Shown here one piece after another: positions 7,296 through 10,170 of a stretch of 10,170 nt of DNA. Numbering within the stretch: the first letter of the stretch is position 1; every line of letters starts with the position of its first letter. The notes beneath the pieces were generated by a model. The model was not told the DNA's origin. It made no database searches and was given only the letters and a program-made list of their open reading frames with translations. The position numbers and the translations under genes were made by a program. The stretch comes from JBIKWN01 sp044376365 (GTDB lineage Bacteria > Bdellovibrionota_C > UBA2361 > JBIKWN01): positions 1-10,170 of the forward strand of contig JBILLA010000079.1 of assembly GCA_044376365.1 (NCBI GenBank). The letters are read 5' to 3'.

Positions 7296-7777
7296 GATAT
7301 GTGCATGCTTTCGACTGCTACTATTCTGATCGCCTTCGATATTGATTGAGCATCTTTATAAGACAGATTCCACTGCGATAGATGATGTTTTGGTAGCTTT
7401 AATATATGCAAGCTGTCTGTAATAGCTTTGTGAATTGCAGCTGATTGCGCTTGAAACTTTAAAGAATCAGTATCTTGCAGAGCAATTTCAGGTTCACGCA
7501 GCAAGAGCTCAAAGCTTCCATCAGGTAAACGAATCATGCTGATAAAAATACGCCCTGTTGCGCAGCAGAAGTTGTAATACGTATTTACAAGCGCAGGATT
7601 CAGTGCAGAAAGTGACCAGAGCTGACCATGCGATTTTGCTCTTTCAAAAAGAGCGCGCTCTGCATTGTTTAATCGATGAGGGATACGACGACTTCCCTTT
7701 CTTGATGCACTGCGTTTTCCATAGGAAAGCCTTTCGACGTCATCAAGTGTTAATCCTTTCGTTGTACTTTTTGTCAT
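7292..7777 (-). CDS. Small basic protein coupled to the photolyase-like gene
   Basis: This 161-residue protein is the first gene of a two-gene operon, and its TGA overlaps the start of the photolyase-like gene. It has no named domain that I can give. Residues 10-37 (TLDDVERLSYGKRSASRKGS, then RRIPHRLN) form a strikingly basic segment with K21, R22, R26, K27, R30, R31 and R35, which looks suited to nucleic-acid contact. It continues into a predicted helix NAERALFERAKSHG. Residues 64-94 look strand-rich (IFISMIRLPDGSFELLLRE), and the C-terminal third looks helical. From memory, similar LSYGK-SRK-GSR-PHRLN proteins occur beside photolyase-like genes in marine cyanobacteria; this should be checked. 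There is no signal peptide, so it is cytoplasmic. A role as DNA-binding partner or accessory factor of the flavoprotein is inferred. The SD is weak (GAGAA). Confidence 0.8.
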   Translation of the reverse strand: MTKSTTKGLTLDDVERLSYGKRSASRKGSRRIPHRLNNAERALFERAKSHGQLWSLSALNPALVNTYYNFCCATGRIFISMIRLPDGSFELLLREPEIALQDTDSLKFQAQSAAIHKAITDSLHILKLPKHHLSQWNLSYKDAQSISKAIRIVAVESMHIS

Positions 7778-7787
7778 TTGAATTCTC

Positions 7788-7819
7788 TATATAAAGGATA
7801 ACTATCGAAGATAGTTCAA
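7788..7819 (-). promoter_or_regulatory. Putative promoter of the photolyase operon
   Basis: On the minus strand TTGAAC (complement of 7814-7819) could be the -35. TTTATA (7790-7795, 18-base spacer) or TATATA (7788-7793, 20-base spacer) could be the -10. Either places the transcript start only a few bases before the ATG at 7777. A perfect dyad occupies most of the spacer. Confidence 0.4.
7800..7816. promoter_or_regulatory. Inverted repeat 1, candidate operator
   Basis: AACTATC-GAA-GATAGTT is a perfect 7-base inverted repeat around three bases. It lies between the putative -35 and -10 of the minus-strand operon. A dyad there suits a repressor, or a MerR-type activator acting on a long spacer. 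It has no T tract, so a terminator is unlikely. Confidence 0.45.
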
Positions 7820-7820
7820 T

Positions 7821-7841
7821 CAACAAGAATGAAACTTGTTG
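7821..7841. promoter_or_regulatory. Inverted repeat 2, candidate operator
   Basis: CAACAAG-AATGAAA-CTTGTTG is a second perfect 7-base inverted repeat, starting four bases after the first dyad. Its sequence differs from the first, so two regulators, or a nested RNA structure, are possible. It lies between the divergent photolyase operon and the DUF2256 gene. Confidence 0.42.
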
Positions 7842-7901
7842 CTTATATGAGACGATACAGAGCAGTTACAAAACAAAGCCTGCGTAATATGATCTGTATT
7901 G

Positions 7902-8054
7902 ATGACAAAGCATCGTAAAAAATCTGATTTTCCACAAAAAGTATGCCCAGTTTGTTTACGTCCTTTTCAGTGGCGCAAAAAATGGAAAGACTGCTGGGAT
8001 CAGGTTATCTATTGCAGCGAGCGGTGCAAAAGAAATAAACATATGAAAAGTTAA
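7902..8054 (+). CDS. DUF2256 small zinc-finger-like protein
   Basis: This is a 50-residue gene that is easy to overlook. The product begins MTKHRKKSDFPQK and carries CPVC (C15, C18), then LRPFQWRKKWKDCWDQVIYC and SERCKRN (C38, C42). This matches the DUF2256 family pattern of CPxC, RPFxWRKKW, WDxVxYCSxRCRR, with four cysteines placed to bind one zinc. The length is typical. The family has no proven function but is known to sit next to, or be fused to, photolyase/cryptochrome genes, and here it diverges from such an operon. The ATG has no SD; TAATAT at 7885-7890 is a possible -10. A TTG one codon upstream is the only other start before an in-frame TGA. A role in the photolyase pathway is inferred from association. 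Confidence 0.88.
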   Translation: MTKHRKKSDFPQKVCPVCLRPFQWRKKWKDCWDQVIYCSERCKRNKHMKS

Positions 8055-8155
8055 TGGCTGTGGTGTGGTGCTAGGTGTTGAGAATTAGATAGGCACCTTG
8101 CTTCGCTTTTATTTGTATAGGCTTTTCCCACACCTCGTAACGCTTCGCCAAATCA

Positions 8156-8190
8156 CCCCCGTTTTGCCCCAAACTCCCCCAAACCTACCC
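8156..8190 (-). other. Potential G-quadruplex on the minus strand
   Basis: The plus strand has C tracts at 8156-8160 (five), 8167-8170 (four), 8176-8180 (five) and 8188-8190 (three), separated by 6, 5 and 7 bases. The minus strand therefore fits the classic four-tract pattern with at least three guanines and loops of 1-7. It lies on the template strand ahead of the ATPase gene. Confidence 0.5.
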
Positions 8191-8224
8191 TGTACCTACC
8201 TCCCAAAAAGCTACCCTGTACCTA
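8185..8224 (+). repeat. Two 14-base direct repeats, 26 bases apart
   Basis: CTACCCTGTACCTA occurs exactly at 8185-8198 and again at 8211-8224, with 12 bases between. Only two copies are visible, so it is not a CRISPR. It may be a binding-site pair or a remnant of local duplication. Confidence 0.6.
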
Positions 8225-8230
8225 GTGGCC

Positions 8231-8266
8231 AACCCCCTAAATAGCATGGTTTCGGGGCGGTTTTTT
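8231..8266 (+). terminator. Possible terminator upstream of the HerA-like gene
   Basis: AACCCCC (8231-8237) can pair with GGG-C-GGTT (within 8255-8262) with one bulged C, and a run of six T follows at 8261-8266. It would end transcription from the DUF2256 side before the ATPase promoter. The loop is long (17 bases), so confidence is limited. Confidence 0.4.
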
Positions 8267-8325
8267 CGTAAATTATTGAAACTTATACTTAATTTTGCTC
8301 ATCTGATATAGGATGGGTGCAATGT

Positions 8326-9765
8326 ATGAATGATGAGACAAAAAGCCAGCAGCAAGGGTTTCCACGCTTAAAGCCGAAAGCTTCGGCTACCATTATTCGT
8401 GCAGCTGGTGGCATTGCTCAGCCTGGAGCATCGGCTCAACCAAGAACAAGCCAACCAACCCCCGTCGCTCCTGCGCCAAAGCCTCGACCAAAACCATCAA
8501 TGCTTTTTTCACTCGGTGCTCTTGCTACGGATCCTTCAGTCGCCTTTGATGCATCACCTGAACAACTTTTCGGTCGCCACTGTGCTGTCATCGGCGCAAC
8601 GGGCGGTGGTAAAAGCTGGACACTCGCACGGCTGTTAGAAGAATGCTCGAAAGTACGTTCGAAAGTTATCCTTGTTGATGCAACTGGAGAATTCTTTCCT
8701 CTCTCGCATGGCGTTCGACATGTCTATGTTGGTAACGATCCTGAACCAACCGAAGGCTCTATGTCAGTGGGCGTTCCATATTTTCATCTTCGTGAAAGTG
8801 ACTTGGTAACGATCTTTCAACCATCTGGCTCAAGCCAAGCACCAAAACTTCGTGCAGCGATGCGAAGTTTAAAACTTGCTCGACTTGCACCACAGCTCTC
8901 TATTGATGGCACCATTATGAAAGCACATCGACTCAAGACTGAGTTCGAAGAGCAAAGTGGTTTATTTAACTCTGAGCTTGAAAATCCATATGCACTTTTT
9001 GAGATCAGTCATCTTGTCCGACAGATTCAGCATGAGTGTGTCGACCCGTTCCGCAGTGCAGTCGAACCGCTCGTGTGGGGTGGAGTCAATGCAATGGAAC
9101 TTGCGCAGTGTAACTCGCTTGTAAGCCGAATCCAGGATGTTATTACGCTTCCACAGCTTGCCTGTATTTTTCAAACTGAAGAAATCCCATCGCTCTTTGA
9201 TGAGATTCATACGTTCCTAAAAGATCCAGTCTCTCGCATTTTAAGAATCTCTTTGAAGTATGTGCCGTTTGATTATAGTGCTCGCGAGATTGTTGCAAAT
9301 GCATTAGCGCGACATATGCTTGAGCTTGCACGTGAAGATGTATTCCGTCATTTACCAGTGGTGATGTTTGTTGATGAAGCACACCAATTCCTCAATCGAA
9401 CCTTTGAAGATCAGCTCCGTGAGGGTGCAGCAATTAACTCATTTGGATTGATTGCTAAAGAGGGACGAAAATACGGCTTATCACTTTGTCTTGCGACGCA
9501 GCGTCCACGCGATATACCAGAAGATATTTTAAGCCAGATGGGTACCGTCTTGGTGCATCGTCTGATTAACTTCCATGATATCGAAGTTGTTGAGAAGGCT
9601 GCCGGTAATATGAGCCGTGCGCTCATGGGGACTGTGCCGCAGCTTCGATCGGGTGAAGCGCTTATCGTTGGTGTTGATTTTGATGAGCCACAGCTTGTGA
9701 AAATGCATCCACCAGAATGCCCACCATTTTCAAAGAGTGCTGATTATCAAAAGCTCTGGAAGTGA
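8326..9765 (+). CDS. HerA/DUF87-type P-loop ATPase
   Basis: This 479-residue protein belongs to the HerA/FtsK superfamily, hexameric ATPases that move along double-stranded DNA. Walker A is GATGGGKS at 90-97, preceded by LFGRHCAVI. ILVDATGEF at 115-123 follows, as in HerA proteins. Walker B is VVMFVDEAH at 345-353. LATQRP at 390-395 and the putative arginine-finger segment LVHRLIN at 409-415 complete the set. Residues about 25-57 are a Pro/Ala-rich, probably flexible linker (PTPVAPAPKPRPKP). ATG 8326 is preferred over in-frame GTG 8317 because GGATGGG at 8311-8317 is well placed for the former and overlaps the latter. Bacterial relatives act with NurA-like nucleases or in anti-phage pairs such as Sir2-HerA; no such partner is adjacent here. 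Its 3' end overlaps the end of pdxT by 19 bases. Confidence 0.87.
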   Translation: MNDETKSQQQGFPRLKPKASATIIRAAGGIAQPGASAQPRTSQPTPVAPAPKPRPKPSMLFSLGALATDPSVAFDASPEQLFGRHCAVIGATGGGKSWTLARLLEECSKVRSKVILVDATGEFFPLSHGVRHVYVGNDPEPTEGSMSVGVPYFHLRESDLVTIFQPSGSSQAPKLRAAMRSLKLARLAPQLSIDGTIMKAHRLKTEFEEQSGLFNSELENPYALFEISHLVRQIQHECVDPFRSAVEPLVWGGVNAMELAQCNSLVSRIQDVITLPQLACIFQTEEIPSLFDEIHTFLKDPVSRILRISLKYVPFDYSAREIVANALARHMLELAREDVFRHLPVVMFVDEAHQFLNRTFEDQLREGAAINSFGLIAKEGRKYGLSLCLATQRPRDIPEDILSQMGTVLVHRLINFHDIEVVEKAAGNMSRALMGTVPQLRSGEALIVGVDFDEPQLVKMHPPECPPFSKSADYQKLWK

Positions 9766-10170
9766 TCTTCGATGAGCCATGCGTGCATGTCGTTTGACGC
9801 ACCAAGCTCTGTATGAAAAGTCGAAACAACAATATTACCCTCTCTGCAGCAAACGGCAGCGCCATTATGTGATGCGAGCACTTCTACACTCTGTGAGAGC
9901 GGATAAATTTTTGGCGCTCGAATAAAGTCAACGGTGATGTGCTTATTGAGTGGGGTAAAGAGCACATCAGTCGTAAACGAATCCAGTTGAGAACCATATG
10001 CATTGCGCTCTGCTCGTACCTGAATCGCTGCAAAGCTTTGCTGGGGCGGGTTTGTGACTTCTGCTGCAAGCAGAATAGCCCCAGCACAGGTGCCCCAAAC
10101 TGGTTTCGTGCGAAAGAATGCTTGAAGAGGATCGAAAAGATGATTCGAAGCGATGAGCTTTAACATCGTC
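9747..10170 (-). CDS. pdxT: Glutaminase subunit of pyridoxal 5'-phosphate synthase, partial
   Basis: The frame is open through the right edge, so the N terminus, including the oxyanion GGES region, lies outside the window; the codon before the first visible Met reads Thr, fitting GGEST-T-M. PdxT hydrolyses glutamine and passes ammonia to PdxS, which builds PLP from ribose 5-phosphate and glyceraldehyde 3-phosphate (the DXP-independent route). Visible family marks, numbered from the first visible Met, are PVWGTCAGAILLA with nucleophile C27, RNAYGSQLDSF at 54-64, VDFIRAP at 79-85, VEVLASHNG, and VSTFHTEL with the His-x-Glu pair H118 and E120. Most members read HPEL, so Thr at that position is slightly unusual. 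It ends tail to tail with the HerA-like gene. A pdxS gene is expected nearby, outside the window. Confidence 0.9.
   Translation of the reverse strand, partial: TMLKLIASNHLFDPLQAFFRTKPVWGTCAGAILLAAEVTNPPQQSFAAIQVRAERNAYGSQLDSFTTDVLFTPLNKHITVDFIRAPKIYPLSQSVEVLASHNGAAVCCREGNIVVSTFHTELGASNDMHAWLIEDHFQSF

Larger units (their letters stand above)
8055..8325. promoter_or_regulatory. C-rich spacer and leader upstream of the HerA-like gene
   Basis: No gene is seen in these 271 bases. The spacer holds a run of C tracts, two direct repeats and a terminator-like hairpin, each listed separately. TATACT at 8284-8289 is a possible -10 for the ATPase gene, and TTGAAA lies at 8276-8281 but at the wrong spacing to pair with it. 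GGATGGG at 8311-8317 is the probable ribosome site for ATG 8326. Confidence 0.4.

Noticed and set aside
7829..7918. A 29-codon plus-strand frame starting inside inverted repeat 2 and overlapping the start of DUF2256
   Set aside because: No SD, no recognisable sequence, and most of it lies in the divergent promoter region; a leader peptide is conceivable but unsupported.
8185..8224. Spaced repeats considered as a CRISPR array
   Set aside because: Only two 14-base copies with a 12-base spacer and no cas genes.
8317..8325. GTG at 8317 as the start of the HerA-like gene
   Set aside because: It lies within the probable SD; ATG 8326 has correct spacing.
8326..10170. Anti-phage defence island around the HerA-like ATPase
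   Set aside because: The neighbour is pdxT, a vitamin B6 gene, and no nuclease, Sir2, toxin or mobile-element gene is present.

Overview
The window looks like chromosomal DNA from a Gram-negative bacterium. The main evidence is an LpxL/HtrB-type acyltransferase, which belongs to lipid A assembly, plus two proteins with export signals. Base composition looks moderate, somewhat below 50% G+C by eye. There are no tRNAs, rRNAs, transposases, phage genes or CRISPR arrays, and the phylum cannot be fixed from this stretch. Several genes lack a clear Shine-Dalgarno (SD) sequence but have a -10-like box close to the start codon.

Layout. Left part (1-5000): a secreted SNase-type nuclease (minus, 224-766); a SAM methyltransferase (plus, 1001-1900); a gap holding what looks like a decayed minus-strand reading frame (about 1911-2110); a lipid A acyltransferase with a GTG start (plus, 2197-3105); a small exported protein of unknown function (plus, 3170-3601); and a 424-residue protein that I do not recognise (plus, 3710-4984). 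Middle (5000-8100): a D-amino-acid-oxidase-like flavoenzyme (plus, 5102-6061) runs into a two-gene minus-strand operon. That operon encodes a small basic protein (7292-7777), translationally coupled to a photolyase-like flavoprotein (6117-7295). Divergent from the operon is a 50-residue zinc-finger-like DUF2256 gene (7902-8054), and the spacer between them holds two perfect inverted repeats. Right part (8100-10170): a C-rich spacer with a G-quadruplex-capable minus strand, direct repeats and a terminator-like hairpin; a HerA/DUF87-type ATPase (plus, 8326-9765); and, overlapping it tail to tail, the 3' part of pdxT (minus), which runs off the window.

The most interesting unit is the photolyase cassette at 6117-8054. 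The photolyase-like protein has its FAD-binding helical domain at the N terminus, followed by a separate alpha/beta-looking domain. This is the reverse of the order in classical photolyases and cryptochromes. It sits with an uncharacterised basic partner and with DUF2256, a family known to travel with photolyase/cryptochrome genes. Together they look like a compact light-dependent repair or light-sensing module with its own divergent control region. This functional reading is inference. The domain order, the coupling, the small gene and the repeats are read directly from the sequence.
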